A DNA stretch of 64,000 nucleotides, taken from positions 1 through 64,000 of the forward strand of contig CAIOIC010000109.1 of assembly GCA_903858275.1 (NCBI GenBank), in the 5' to 3' direction. Below the pieces are notes generated by a model. The model ran no database searches. It was not told where the DNA came from and worked only from the letters and a program-made list of their open reading frames with translations. Position 1 is the first letter of the stretch. Each line of letters starts with the position of its first letter. This stretch comes from an uncultured Verrucomicrobia subdivision 3 bacterium. Lineage in GTDB: Bacteria; Verrucomicrobiota; Verrucomicrobiia; Limisphaerales; UBA11358. Positions 18,689 to 28,184 of this stretch are shown here, one piece after another. The position numbers were made by a program, and so were the translations under genes.

Positions 18689-20536
18689 TTACGGAGCAAT
18701 GCGAACTTTGATGCGATAGAACTGGGTCATGTCAGATGGTGAATTTGCCTGGCTCAACTCGAGCAAACCCGCGTTTCCGGCGATGTCAACCTGGCCGGAT
18801 ACCGAGGTCCACGAACCCGACCCCAGATTCGTCCGGACTTCCAGAGTGTAGAGGCGGTTGAGTGCCGATTGGAAGGACAGAACACATATGGAGCCGGAGG
18901 CAATGGACGCAATATGAAAAAAGTCGGTTTCATCCCGCGGGTCAGTGCCAGCAAGATATTCATACAAATTGATGACTCCGTCGTTATCGGAGTCCAGGGC
19001 TGCGTCGGACGAGTCGTTCGGGTTGAGGTTGTGCCAGAGTTCCCACCAGTCGGGTAGGCCATCGCCGTCGGCGTCATTGAGGCCGAGCGCAGCTAAGGCA
19101 TCCACGCGGCCCCAGCCATAAGTATTATTGGGAATTTCGGTGCCGGCAACACCTCCGCAGGACTCGGAGTTTGTGAGGGGCACGGCGGTATGTTCAATGA
19201 TGCGCTCGATGCCGTCCACTTGGCCTTTGAGTTCTGGGTGCGCTGAAATCAACAAGGCTACCACACCGACGACGTGTGGTCCCGCCATGCTCGTGCCGCT
19301 CCAGCCGCTCGCATAACCGTTGACGGGCACGCTGGAGCGGATGTTAACACCCGGCGCGGTGACATTGGGCTTGAGCCGGCCGCTACCGTCCACCGCCACC
19401 GGGCCGCGGCTGCTAAAACCGGCAATGATGTCGCTACTGTCGGTGGCCCCCACACTGAACGACGCGTCGTAAATGGCTGGCGACGTGATGGTACTGCACG
19501 CAGGGCCCTGGTTGCCGGCGGAAACGACGACCACCACCCCGGCGGCGCGGAGATTCTCGACGGCAGTTTGAAAAACCAAAAGATTGGTGGTGCCTTCGGA
19601 GGCGTCGGAATACCAGGAATCGTTGATGACATCAGGGGCCTTGGCGGGATCGGGATTTTGTCCGGCAAGATCCGTCGGCGCGAGAAACCACTGAAAACAT
19701 TCGGCATAAGCGGCTGGTGTCCCCCAGCCGCGCTCCATGTTGCGACAGCCAATCCATCTGGCCCCGGGGGCGACGCCAATCTGGTTGCCGGCACCGTCAT
19801 CACCCGCCATGGTGCCCATGGTGTGAGTGCCATGTCCGTTGTCATCGCAGGGAGAAGTCGTATTGTAGCCGTAGGGATTGGTGCTGGTGAAGTGAGAATC
19901 AGTCGTGTGAATGGCATCATGCCAGTTGTAATTATGATTGGCATTGGTGCCGTCCCAGCCCCGGTAGTGATGGATGAGCGCGGGGTGATTCCATTGGTAG
20001 CCGGTATCCTGGCCACCGACCACGACACCCTGACCGGTATAGCCCAGTGCCCACACATCGGGGGCGTGGATTTGGGCAATGTTCCATTCCAGCGTCGTGG
20101 TTAATTTGGAAGCTACGCTCCGGGAAGGAACCTCGGGCGCGCGGGCGTGAAAATTGGCAATCAGACGCACGGTCTCGGTCCTTTGCGCCAGTGCTTGAAT
20201 GGACGCGACATCACCTTGCGCCCAGATTGCATTCGCGATCCAAAATGAACGATGTTTCAACCCTCGCCGTTGAAGCTCATCCAGCACCGGTGCTTGTGTG
20301 CGTTGCGCCGTTTCCGATAGACGCTCATAAACATAACGGCCCTTGGCCTCCTTGGTTTTAAACGCCGCCGCACCGCTTAAATCCGCCTGTTCGGAGAAGA
20401 CGAGAATAAATTCATTGGTGGCCGGCGCGCCTTGCAGCAGGCGCGGGTCCACTTTATTCTGCCAGTTTTCCGGGAGGCCGGCTCGTCCGGTCAAAACCAC
20501 CAGAACCAGACCGGCACATTTTACGATCCATTTCAC
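18689..20536 (-). CDS. S8 family serine peptidase (subtilisin-like), secreted
   Basis: VVVGGQDTGYQWNHPAL (Asp), DDNGHGTHTMGTMAG (His), GWSGTSMAGPHVVGVVALLIS (Ser). Confidence 0.95.
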   Translation of the reverse strand: MKWIVKCAGLVLVVLTGRAGLPENWQNKVDPRLLQGAPATNEFILVFSEQADLSGAAAFKTKEAKGRYVYERLSETAQRTQAPVLDELQRRGLKHRSFWIANAIWAQGDVASIQALAQRTETVRLIANFHARAPEVPSRSVASKLTTTLEWNIAQIHAPDVWALGYTGQGVVVGGQDTGYQWNHPALIHHYRGWDGTNANHNYNWHDAIHTTDSHFTSTNPYGYNTTSPCDDNGHGTHTMGTMAGDDGAGNQIGVAPGARWIGCRNMERGWGTPAAYAECFQWFLAPTDLAGQNPDPAKAPDVINDSWYSDASEGTTNLLVFQTAVENLRAAGVVVVVSAGNQGPACSTITSPAIYDASFSVGATDSSDIIAGFSSRGPVAVDGSGRLKPNVTAPGVNIRSSVPVNGYASGWSGTSMAGPHVVGVVALLISAHPELKGQVDGIERIIEHTAVPLTNSESCGGVAGTEIPNNTYGWGRVDALAALGLNDADGDGLPDWWELWHNLNPNDSSDAALDSDNDGVINLYEYLAGTDPRDETDFFHIASIASGSICVLSFQSALNRLYTLEVRTNLGSGSWTSVSGQVDIAGNAGLLELSQANSPSDMTQFYRIKVRIAP

Positions 20537-20570
20537 AAAGTCTGCCGGCGCATAGCAGAGGGCAAATCAG

Positions 20571-21614
20571 TTACTGATCCGTCACCGTGTCGTAGAACTT
20601 CAAGACATCGCCCTTCTCGCCCTTGAGTTCGGCTTCCTTGAACTTGATGGCGGTGCGCGGATGCTGGTTCAACATACCAGTAAGCAGATACGGAAGGTCA
20701 TAGCCCCAAAGCAACTTCGCACGCAGCGGCTCGATATGGTTTTGTACGCAGTCGAGCACGGGACGCAGTTCGTATTTGGGGTTGTGCAGAAACGCGAGGA
20801 GCAATTCCATCTGGCAGTTGCCCGCACCGCGACCGAGGCCAGCCATGGTGGCATCAATAAAATTCGCCCCCTCAACAATGCCCTCGATGGTATTGGCAAA
20901 GGCGAGGTGCATGTTGTTGTGCATGTGCATGCCCACTTCCTTGCCGGAGGCCTTGCAGTAGCCGAGATATTTTTTTACAAGCGCGCGGATCTGTTCGCTA
21001 TAGAACGCGCCGAAGCTGTCCACCACATAGATTGCCTTGGCCTCGGATTTGGCCATCATTTCCAGGCCCACTTCGAGTTCGTCATTGGGAATGGTGGAAG
21101 CAGCCATGAGATTGAGGGTGGTTTCGTAGCCCTTGTCGTGCGCGTCCTTGACCATTTCCAGCGCGGTGGGCACCTGGTGGATGTAGGTTGCCACGCGAAT
21201 CATGTCCAGAACGGAATCCTTCTTTGGCAGAATGTCCTCGTGGTAATCGCTGCGCTCGGCATCGGCCATGACGCAGAGTTTCAATTTGGTTTTGTTGTCG
21301 CCCACGATGCGGCGGATGGATTCCTCAGTGCAATATTTCCAATCGCCATGTTCGCCGACCTTGATGCTTTTGCGCGACGATTTGTAGCCGATCTCCATGT
21401 AATCCACGCCAGCGGCGACACAGGTGTCATAGACGACCTTGACGATTTTGTCCTCGAAATGGTGATTATTCATCAAGCCACCGTCGCGGATGGTGCAGTC
21501 CACCACCTTGATTTCAGGGCGGTAGGAGAGCCAGCGGCTGGCGGCGTTATTATTTTTTGATTCGTCGGCTTTCATAATTTTCAATGACTTCAATTTATCT
21601 GGGTGAGTGAACAT
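20571..21614 (-). CDS. HMGL-like aldolase (4-hydroxy-2-oxovalerate aldolase type)
   Basis: VVDCTIRDGGLMNNHHFEDKIV, GMHMHNNMHLAFANTIEGIVEGANFIDATMAGLGRGAGNCQMELLLAFL. Confidence 0.9.
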   Translation of the reverse strand: MFTHPDKLKSLKIMKADESKNNNAASRWLSYRPEIKVVDCTIRDGGLMNNHHFEDKIVKVVYDTCVAAGVDYMEIGYKSSRKSIKVGEHGDWKYCTEESIRRIVGDNKTKLKLCVMADAERSDYHEDILPKKDSVLDMIRVATYIHQVPTALEMVKDAHDKGYETTLNLMAASTIPNDELEVGLEMMAKSEAKAIYVVDSFGAFYSEQIRALVKKYLGYCKASGKEVGMHMHNNMHLAFANTIEGIVEGANFIDATMAGLGRGAGNCQMELLLAFLHNPKYELRPVLDCVQNHIEPLRAKLLWGYDLPYLLTGMLNQHPRTAIKFKEAELKGEKGDVLKFYDTVTDQ

Positions 21615-21691
21615 TGTCGCTAAAATGGATAGAAGATGAACAGAACAAATTCAGCCAACCTTTCGACGCTTTTTGCGGCGGTTCCAACCGA

Positions 21692-22714
21692 TCAATGTTT
21701 TCCAAGCACTTTTCCCATTGCAGTCAAAACTTGCGCGGGCAAGATTTCCGCAAGGCAATGTCGGGCAGCGCAGCAAACGGCGGAATTGCCGTCACAATCA
21801 CACCTGCCGCCGGTCAAAACCTGATGGCGGGCACCCATTGGCGCCCAGCGGGAAGGCGAAGTCGGTCCGAACAACGAAATCGTCGGCACGCCCAGGCCGG
21901 CGGCGAAATGCAGCGGCCCGGTGTCGCCGGAAATGAAGATTCCTGCCCGCGCCAGCACCGCGAGAAACAGTGGCAACTCGGAAATCTGCGGCAAAATCAC
22001 GGCCTCCGGCGCGAGTTTTTTCAATTCCGCCATCAACGCGGCTTCGCGTTCACCCCGTGCGGTGGTAAAGACAACACGGCAACCGCCCGCCGTGGCGAGC
22101 CCATGAAATTCCGCCCAATATTTCAGCGGCCACTCTTTTTTTTGCTGACTCGAAGCGACGTGGCAAATCACTGCCTGTTCACCCAGGAGAATTTTTCCCG
22201 CCGCATCCGCCAATGAAGTATCCGCATGGATTTCAGCTTCAAGCGAAGCCGACGGCGGAATTTGCCAGCCGGACAAGAGCCGTACCAGTCGCAGGGATTC
22301 ATGCGGGAAATTCTCTTCCGCTACGACACGCTGGTTATAGAAAAGTTTTCTCCCAATAAACCCGCCGCGCTCATCCCAGCCCAGCCGGTGCTTTGCGCCA
22401 ATGAGAAGACTTAAAATCGCCCCACGGTCGTTGCTGGCAAAATCCACGGAACCATCAAAACGCTCACGGCGCAAGGCGCGGATTAGCGGCCAAGTAACAC
22501 TCAAGCTGGCGCGGCCACGCCGCCGCGGCATGGCCCAAACACGTGTCAACCAAGGTAAATGTTGAAAAAGCGGCGCAATTTCCGCCGGAACGAGCAGATG
22601 GATTTCACTCTGCGGAAAGTGTTCACGCAGAGCGCGGAGCGCTGGAGTCATCAGCACGGCGTCGCCGAAGTATTTGAACTGCAGCGCGAGAATTTTTTGG
22701 GGCGGGACGTTCAC
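21692..22714 (-). CDS. Glycosyltransferase family 9 (ADP-heptose:LPS heptosyltransferase-like)
   Basis: ILALQFKYFGDAVLMTPALRALREHFP; FISGDTGPLHFAAGLGVPTISLFGPTSPSRWAP. Confidence 0.93.
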   Translation of the reverse strand: MNVPPQKILALQFKYFGDAVLMTPALRALREHFPQSEIHLLVPAEIAPLFQHLPWLTRVWAMPRRRGRASLSVTWPLIRALRRERFDGSVDFASNDRGAILSLLIGAKHRLGWDERGGFIGRKLFYNQRVVAEENFPHESLRLVRLLSGWQIPPSASLEAEIHADTSLADAAGKILLGEQAVICHVASSQQKKEWPLKYWAEFHGLATAGGCRVVFTTARGEREAALMAELKKLAPEAVILPQISELPLFLAVLARAGIFISGDTGPLHFAAGLGVPTISLFGPTSPSRWAPMGARHQVLTGGRCDCDGNSAVCCAARHCLAEILPAQVLTAMGKVLGKH

Positions 22715-22800
22715 GCCGGGGACCCCTTGCCTTCCGCCATCGTTGTCATGGTTTGAAATTAAAGGCGCGGGTTGATTTAGTCCAGCCGCCAGACGCTACC

Positions 22801-23133
22801 TCAGCCCGCCTTGCCAGAAAACAATTTCAAACCCATCGTACCCGCAACAATCATCACCAGACAGACAATGCGGCCAACTTCACGGGATTCGCCCAGAATC
22901 AGCATGCCAAACAACGCCGTGCCCGCCGCGCCGATGCCGGTCCACACTGCGTAAGCCGTGCCCATCGGAATTGTCTTAAGCGATAGAGAAAGAAGATAAA
23001 AGCTGACGGTCATGGTGGCGAAGGTGGCGGCGGTTGGCCAGAGACGCGTGAAGCCGTTCGTGTATTTCATGCCGATGGCCCAGCCGATTTCCAACATACC
23101 GGCAACCAGAAGATAAAACCAAGCCATAATCAA
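22801..23133 (-). CDS. SMR transporter, SugE/Gdx-like
   Basis: MAWFYLLVAGMLEIGWAIGMKYTNGFTRLWP, MGTAYAVWTGIGAAGTALFGMLILGE. Confidence 0.93.
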   Translation of the reverse strand: MIMAWFYLLVAGMLEIGWAIGMKYTNGFTRLWPTAATFATMTVSFYLLSLSLKTIPMGTAYAVWTGIGAAGTALFGMLILGESREVGRIVCLVMIVAGTMGLKLFSGKAG

Positions 23134-24422
23134 TTCCCCCTCACTTCCGCCGACATGCCATGCGCGTCGAGGCCTTCCAGCTCGGCGAATTTCTTCACGC
23201 CCTTCAGCGCTTTTCTGAGCGAAACCCGGTTGTATTCCACCACGCTTGTGCGGCGCTGAAATTGATCCACGGTCAAGCCGGCGAAGCTTGCACCCGCACC
23301 ATCGGTCGGCAATACATGGCTCGGCCCGGCGACATAATCACCCAGCACCGTCGGCGACCAATTGCCGAGAAAAATCGCGCCGGCGGTGATGATGCCGGTG
23401 CTCACCTTGCGCGCGTCACGCGTGATAACTTCGCAGTGCTCCGGCGCAATCTGGTTTGCCAGCGCCACGGCCTCAGCGAGGCCAGCCACCTGAATCAACC
23501 AGACATTCCGCTCTAAAACACGCCGGATTAAATCACGGCGGGAACACTTGGGAAGCTGCCGGGCAATTTCCTTTTCGACCGTCGTGAGAACTTTCGCGGA
23601 GGTCGTCACCAGCCAGACACGTTCGTGGCCGGAGCCGTGCTCAGCCTGCGCCAGCATGTCTGAGGCGACAAACTTTGCATTCGCGGTGTCGTCGGCCAGC
23701 ACGAGCAAATCGCTCGGCCCGGCGAGCAGGTCAATCGCCACGCGCCCGACCAGCAACCGCTTGGCCATGCTTACATAGGCGTTGCCGGGGCCGAAGATTT
23801 TCTGCACGCGACGAATCGTGTTGGTGCCGTAAGCCATCGCGGCCACCGCCTGCGCGCCGCCGACACGGTAAATTTCCGTCGCTCCCGCCGCGCGCGCGGC
23901 AAAGAGGATTGCGGAATTGATGGATCCGTCCTTGCCGCACGGCGTGGTGACGACGATTTCCTTGCAGCCCGCGACTTTGGCGAGCGTGATGGTCATCAGC
24001 GCCGTCGAAACGAGCGGCGCGGTGCCGCCGGGAATGTAAACGCCAACGCGGGTAAAGGGATCAAACTTCTCGCCTACGCTCGCGCCATGGGAATTCTTCG
24101 CCGACCAGCTTTTGCGCAAGGATTTTTTTGCGAAACCGGCGATGTTCGCTTCAGCTTCAGCCACCGCCGCGCGCAATGATTCATCGGCAACGAGCGAGGC
24201 GTTGAACAATTCCGCCTGCGTCACGGCGAGTTGTTCAGCGGCCAGCTTGGCACCGTCAAACTTTTCCGTAAATTCCAGCACCGCATCGTCACCGCGCACG
24301 AAGACCTCGTGCAAGATCGCCTTGGTGCGCTGCTCGATTTCAGCGTCAAACAAACTGGTATCCGCAGAAAGCGCGCGAATCTTCGCAGCGTAATTCTTGT
24401 CGGTATGGCGAACGGTTTTCAT
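23130..24422 (-). CDS. hisD: Histidinol dehydrogenase
   Basis: YIPGGTAPLVSTALMTITLAKVAGC, KIFGPGNAYVSMAKRLL, DLLAGPSDLLVLAD, AEHGSGHERVWLVT, GPSHVLPTDGAGASFAGLTVDQF. Confidence 0.97.
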   Translation of the reverse strand: MKTVRHTDKNYAAKIRALSADTSLFDAEIEQRTKAILHEVFVRGDDAVLEFTEKFDGAKLAAEQLAVTQAELFNASLVADESLRAAVAEAEANIAGFAKKSLRKSWSAKNSHGASVGEKFDPFTRVGVYIPGGTAPLVSTALMTITLAKVAGCKEIVVTTPCGKDGSINSAILFAARAAGATEIYRVGGAQAVAAMAYGTNTIRRVQKIFGPGNAYVSMAKRLLVGRVAIDLLAGPSDLLVLADDTANAKFVASDMLAQAEHGSGHERVWLVTTSAKVLTTVEKEIARQLPKCSRRDLIRRVLERNVWLIQVAGLAEAVALANQIAPEHCEVITRDARKVSTGIITAGAIFLGNWSPTVLGDYVAGPSHVLPTDGAGASFAGLTVDQFQRRTSVVEYNRVSLRKALKGVKKFAELEGLDAHGMSAEVRGN

Positions 24423-24511
24423 GGCCACAGGATATGAAGAATCTGCGGCCAAGTCAAAATTCGCGGGTGCACTTTTCTGGAATCTGTGTATATCTGTGTG
24501 CATCTGTGGCT

Positions 24512-25216
24512 ATGAAAAATCCCATCATCGTGGCGCTCGACGTGCCGTCGGCGGAACAGGCATTGAAACTCGCGGAACAGGTCGCGCCCGCCGTCGGAGC
24601 GTTCAAGATCGGCAAGGAACTGTTCGTTTCCGCCGGGCCGGACATCGTGAAGCGTGTCCGCGCGACCGGGGCAAGCGTGTTTCTCGACCTGAAATTTCAT
24701 GACATCCCGAACACTGTCGCCAAGGCGGTCGCCGCCGCCACGCGGCTGGACGTGCAGATGATCACCATCCACACCAGCGGCGGCGGCGAGATGATGCGCG
24801 CGGCGGAAAAATCCGCACAGGACACGGCAAAGTCACTCAGCCTGCCCGCGCCGCTTGTGCTCGGCGTCACGGTGCTGACCAGTTCGGATGCGAACACGCT
24901 CGCGGAAATCGGCTGTGAATCCAACGTCGGACGGCAAGTCGAACGGCTCGCGACGCTGGCGGTGAAATCCGGTTTGCGCGGTCTGGTCTGCTCGCCGCTG
25001 GAAATCGCGGACTTGCGGCAGATTCTTCCGCCGGAGATTCAGCTCGTCACGCCCGGCATCCGCACCGGCGCAGAAAAGGCCGACGACCAGAAGCGCACGC
25101 TGTCACCCCGCGAGGCGATTCAGGCCGGCGCAAGCTGGCTGGTGATTGGCCGGCCGATTTACGCGGCAGAAAATCCGCGTCTAGCGGCAGAGAAAATTTT
25201 GGAATCCATTTTTTAG
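24512..25216 (+). CDS. pyrF: Orotidine-5'-phosphate decarboxylase
   Basis: IIVALDVPSAEQALKLAEQV, VFLDLKFHDIPNTVAKAV, LVTPGIR, GASWLVIGRPIYAAENPRLAAEKI. Confidence 0.97.
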   Translation: MKNPIIVALDVPSAEQALKLAEQVAPAVGAFKIGKELFVSAGPDIVKRVRATGASVFLDLKFHDIPNTVAKAVAAATRLDVQMITIHTSGGGEMMRAAEKSAQDTAKSLSLPAPLVLGVTVLTSSDANTLAEIGCESNVGRQVERLATLAVKSGLRGLVCSPLEIADLRQILPPEIQLVTPGIRTGAEKADDQKRTLSPREAIQAGASWLVIGRPIYAAENPRLAAEKILESIF

Positions 25217-25252
25217 CCACAGACAGGCACAAATGAAACACAGATTGAAATT

Positions 25253-25552
25253 ATGAATATAAAAGCCATTACCGTGGTTGCCACGTTTGAAGCCAAACCC
25301 GGCAAAGAAATTGAATTGCGAGCCGCGCTGATTGGATTGGTCGCACCCACGCGCAAAGAAGCGGGCTGCCTCAATTATGATTTGCACATTTTGCCCGAAG
25401 ACCCGGCAAAGTTTCTCTTCCACGAAAACTGGACGAGCAAGGCGCATCTCGACGCGCACTTGCAATCAGCACATATCAAAGCCTTGCTGCCGCGCGTGGA
25501 CGAGCTTTGCACGGCGTTCCCAACCATCACGATTTGGGAAAAAATCGGCTAA
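25253..25552 (+). CDS. Antibiotic biosynthesis monooxygenase (ABM) domain protein
   Basis: VVATFEAKPGKEIELRAALIGLVAPTRKEAGCLNYDLH, FLFHENWTSKAHLDAHLQSAHI. Confidence 0.9.
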   Translation: MNIKAITVVATFEAKPGKEIELRAALIGLVAPTRKEAGCLNYDLHILPEDPAKFLFHENWTSKAHLDAHLQSAHIKALLPRVDELCTAFPTITIWEKIG

Positions 25553-25561
25553 GAAGATTCC

Positions 25562-26287
25562 ATGAAAACATATTTTGGAGTCTGCCACTATTTTCCGCTG
25601 GCACTATTGCTCGCCGCTGGTTGCGCGACCGAAAAGCCCTCGACCCGTTTCGTTGGAACGGATTTATCCGGCTGGCGCCAGCCGGCCGGCGATTGGAAGG
25701 TTGCGCGTTCGGTTGCGCTCGATCCGAGCGACGCCGCGAAATTCGTTGTGACCCCGGGCGCGGGCATTTTCGTAAACGGCGACCAAGGCAAGACATCGCA
25801 TTTCACAACCGAGGCGGAGTTTGGCGACGCAAACATTCACATCGAGTTCTGCATCCCGAAAAATTCCAACTCCGGAGCCTATGTCATGGCCCGTTATGAG
25901 GTGCAGGTCTATGACAGCTTCGGCGTGGCGCAGGACAAATATCCGGGCATCGAATGCGGCGGGATTTACCCGCGCTGGATCAATGAGAAAAACATCGAGG
26001 GACATTCGCCGCGCGTGAACACCAGCAAGCCGCCGGGCGAATGGCAGACGTTTGACATCACCTTTCGCGCGCCACGCTTCGACGCAAGCGGGAAGAAGAT
26101 TGCCAACGCGAAGTTCATAAAGGTCCGACACAACGGCCAGATCATCCATGAAAATGTTGAATTGAACGGACCGACCCGAGCTTCGTTATTCGGCGACGAG
26201 AAGACGACCGGACCACTGATGTTGCAGGGAGATCACGGCCCGGTGGCGTATCGAAACATCCGCATCACGCCGGCAAAACTCGATTGA
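25562..26287 (+). CDS. DUF1080 domain protein (3-keto-disaccharide hydrolase family), lipoprotein
   Basis: LLAAGCATEKP lipobox; LSGWRQPAGDWKV..., SNSGAYVMARYEVQVYDSFG, GPLMLQGDHGPVAYRNIRI. Confidence 0.9.
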   Translation: MKTYFGVCHYFPLALLLAAGCATEKPSTRFVGTDLSGWRQPAGDWKVARSVALDPSDAAKFVVTPGAGIFVNGDQGKTSHFTTEAEFGDANIHIEFCIPKNSNSGAYVMARYEVQVYDSFGVAQDKYPGIECGGIYPRWINEKNIEGHSPRVNTSKPPGEWQTFDITFRAPRFDASGKKIANAKFIKVRHNGQIIHENVELNGPTRASLFGDEKTTGPLMLQGDHGPVAYRNIRITPAKLD

Positions 26288-26458
26288 TCAGGTTAGGACT
26301 TCGTGGATCAGCTTGCCGAACTTCGGGCGATGGGGCGAAACAACAAACGCGGCCTTCAATCCCGCCAGCGCTGATTTTACGCCAGCCTCGCTCTCGGCGG
26401 TCCTGGCCAGAGTGCTACCGACCACCACTTTTTGACCAGACATCGCAAGCTGGTTCAT
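26288..26458 (-). CDS. Possible 56-aa ORF downstream of fabF
   Basis: MNQLAMSGQKVVVGSTLARTAESEAGVKSALAGLKAAFVVSPHRPKFGKLIHEVLT; no family recognised. Confidence 0.3.
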   Translation of the reverse strand: MNQLAMSGQKVVVGSTLARTAESEAGVKSALAGLKAAFVVSPHRPKFGKLIHEVLT

Positions 26459-26473
26459 TCTCAGTCTGACTGA

Positions 26474-27733
26474 TTATCCGACGAACCTCTTCGCCGCGAT
26501 GGTCGAGTTGTGGCCGCCGAAGCCAAACGAATTGTTCACGATGGCGTTCACCGGCATCTGGCGCGCGGTGTTGGCCACATAATCCAGGTCACATTCGGGA
26601 TCAGGATTCTGCAGGTTGATGGTCGGCGGGACGATGCCGTGCTTGATGGCCAGGGCGCACGCGGTCATTTCCACCGCGCCGGCCGCGCCCAGCATGTGAC
26701 CGGTCGCGCCTTTGGTGGAGCTGACAACGAGCTTGCGCGCGTGATCGCCGAAAACCGTTTTTACCGCCTGCGTTTCGCAGACGTCACCCTGCGGCGTGGA
26801 GGTGCCGTGGGCGTTGATGTAGGAGATGTCAGTCAGATTCAGGCCGCCGGAACGCAAAGCCATTTTCATGCAGCGCGCCGCGCCTTCACCGCCGGGTGAC
26901 GGCGAGGTGAGATGATGCGCGTCGGCCGTATTGCCATAGCCGGCAATTTCGCAATAAATCTGCGCACCGCGTTTTCTGGCATGCTCCAATTCTTCGAGCA
27001 CCAGCACGCCGGAACCTTCGCCCATGACAAAGCCGTCGCGATCCTTGTCGAACGGACGGGAGGCCGTTTTGGGGTCGGCGTTGCGCGTGCTCATGGCGCG
27101 CATGGCACAAAAGCCGCCGATGCCGATGGGCACAATCGTCGCCTCGGCTCCACCGGCCAGCATGACTTGCGCATCGCCCATTTTGATGGTGCGCCAAGCC
27201 TCGCCGATGGCGTGATTCGCCGTGGCGCAGGCGGAGCAAGTGGCGAAGTTCGGCCCGCGCAAATTGAAATACATCGAGACGAGACCGGAGGCCATGTTGG
27301 AAATCAACATCGGGATCATGAACGGCGAGAGCCGGCCGGGGCCGCGTTCGAACAAGATTTTCAACTGCTCGCTGGTCGTCTGCAATCCGCCGATGCCGGA
27401 GCCGAGGAACACGCCGATTTCATCGAGGTTTTCCTTGTCGAGTTCGAGCCCAGAATCTTTCAGCGCGCTCCACGCGGCATAGACGCCGAATTGCGAGTAG
27501 CGATCCGTGCGCCGGATTTCCTTGGGCGAAGAAAACGCGGGCGCCGGGTCAAAGTTTTTCACCTCACCCGCGATCTGCGTGGCGAACGCCGACGCGTCAA
27601 ATGCGGTGATTTTATCAATGCCGCACTGGCCGGTGATCAGGTTTTGCCAGAACGTTTTCAGGTCGTGGCCGAGCGGCGTGACGACGCCCAAGCCGGTGAT
27701 GACCACGCGACGGTCAGAATAGTTGCTTGCCAT
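26474..27733 (-). CDS. fabF: 3-oxoacyl-ACP synthase II
   Basis: RRVVITGLGVVTPLG, GPNFATCSACATANHAIGEAW, YINAHGTSTPQGD, SSTKGATGHMLGAAGAVE. Confidence 0.98.
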   Translation of the reverse strand: MASNYSDRRVVITGLGVVTPLGHDLKTFWQNLITGQCGIDKITAFDASAFATQIAGEVKNFDPAPAFSSPKEIRRTDRYSQFGVYAAWSALKDSGLELDKENLDEIGVFLGSGIGGLQTTSEQLKILFERGPGRLSPFMIPMLISNMASGLVSMYFNLRGPNFATCSACATANHAIGEAWRTIKMGDAQVMLAGGAEATIVPIGIGGFCAMRAMSTRNADPKTASRPFDKDRDGFVMGEGSGVLVLEELEHARKRGAQIYCEIAGYGNTADAHHLTSPSPGGEGAARCMKMALRSGGLNLTDISYINAHGTSTPQGDVCETQAVKTVFGDHARKLVVSSTKGATGHMLGAAGAVEMTACALAIKHGIVPPTINLQNPDPECDLDYVANTARQMPVNAIVNNSFGFGGHNSTIAAKRFVG

Positions 27734-27746
27734 GGGAAAAGGAAAC

Positions 27747-27782
27747 GGGGCAGTTCGGGCTGTGTCCAGCCAAAACTGCCCC
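27747..27782 (-). other. Intercistronic hairpin between acpP and fabF
   Basis: GGGGCAGTT-cggGCTGtgtcCAGCca-AACTGCCCC, perfect 9-bp outer stem. Confidence 0.7.
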
Positions 27783-27799
27783 GACAGTTCAATTTTTGT

Positions 27800-28042
27800 T
27801 TATTTGGCGTTTTCTTCGACGTATTTCAGCACGTCGCCGACGCTCTGGAGTTTTTCCGCCTGGTCATCCGGCACTTCGATGCCGAATTCCTCTTCCAGCG
27901 CCATGACCAGCTCGACGGTGTCGAGTGAATCGGCACCGAGGTCTTCGATAAACTTGGCGGACGGAACGACTTGATCCGGCTTCACACCGAGTTGTTCGAC
28001 GATGATATCTTTTACGCGTTGTTCGATAGGTTTGTCTGACAT
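27800..28042 (-). CDS. acpP: Acyl carrier protein
   Basis: [51 protein letters not shown]. Confidence 0.98.
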   Translation of the reverse strand: MSDKPIEQRVKDIIVEQLGVKPDQVVPSAKFIEDLGADSLDTVELVMALEEEFGIEVPDDQAEKLQSVGDVLKYVEENAK

Positions 28043-28184
28043 AATTTGACTGTTTATCTAGCTTGCAACCGCCGTCGGCGTCAAGCCTCGATTTGAATTT
28101 TATTTCGCTCCGAAAAAACTTTACTGTTGCCGCCGCGCCAGCCAGCGCCGGCGAAAAGTCTGGCCATTTACGCTGCACCAGTTT

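Noticed and set aside
20661-21560. 299-aa ORF opposite the HMGL-like aldolase
   Set aside because: Shadow ORF; the minus-strand protein has clear catalytic motifs.
22801-24511. Guanidine riboswitch for the Gdx-like SMR gene
   Set aside because: The SMR gene overlaps the end of hisD, and the only upstream gap (before hisD) is about 90 bp and carries no recognisable riboswitch core.
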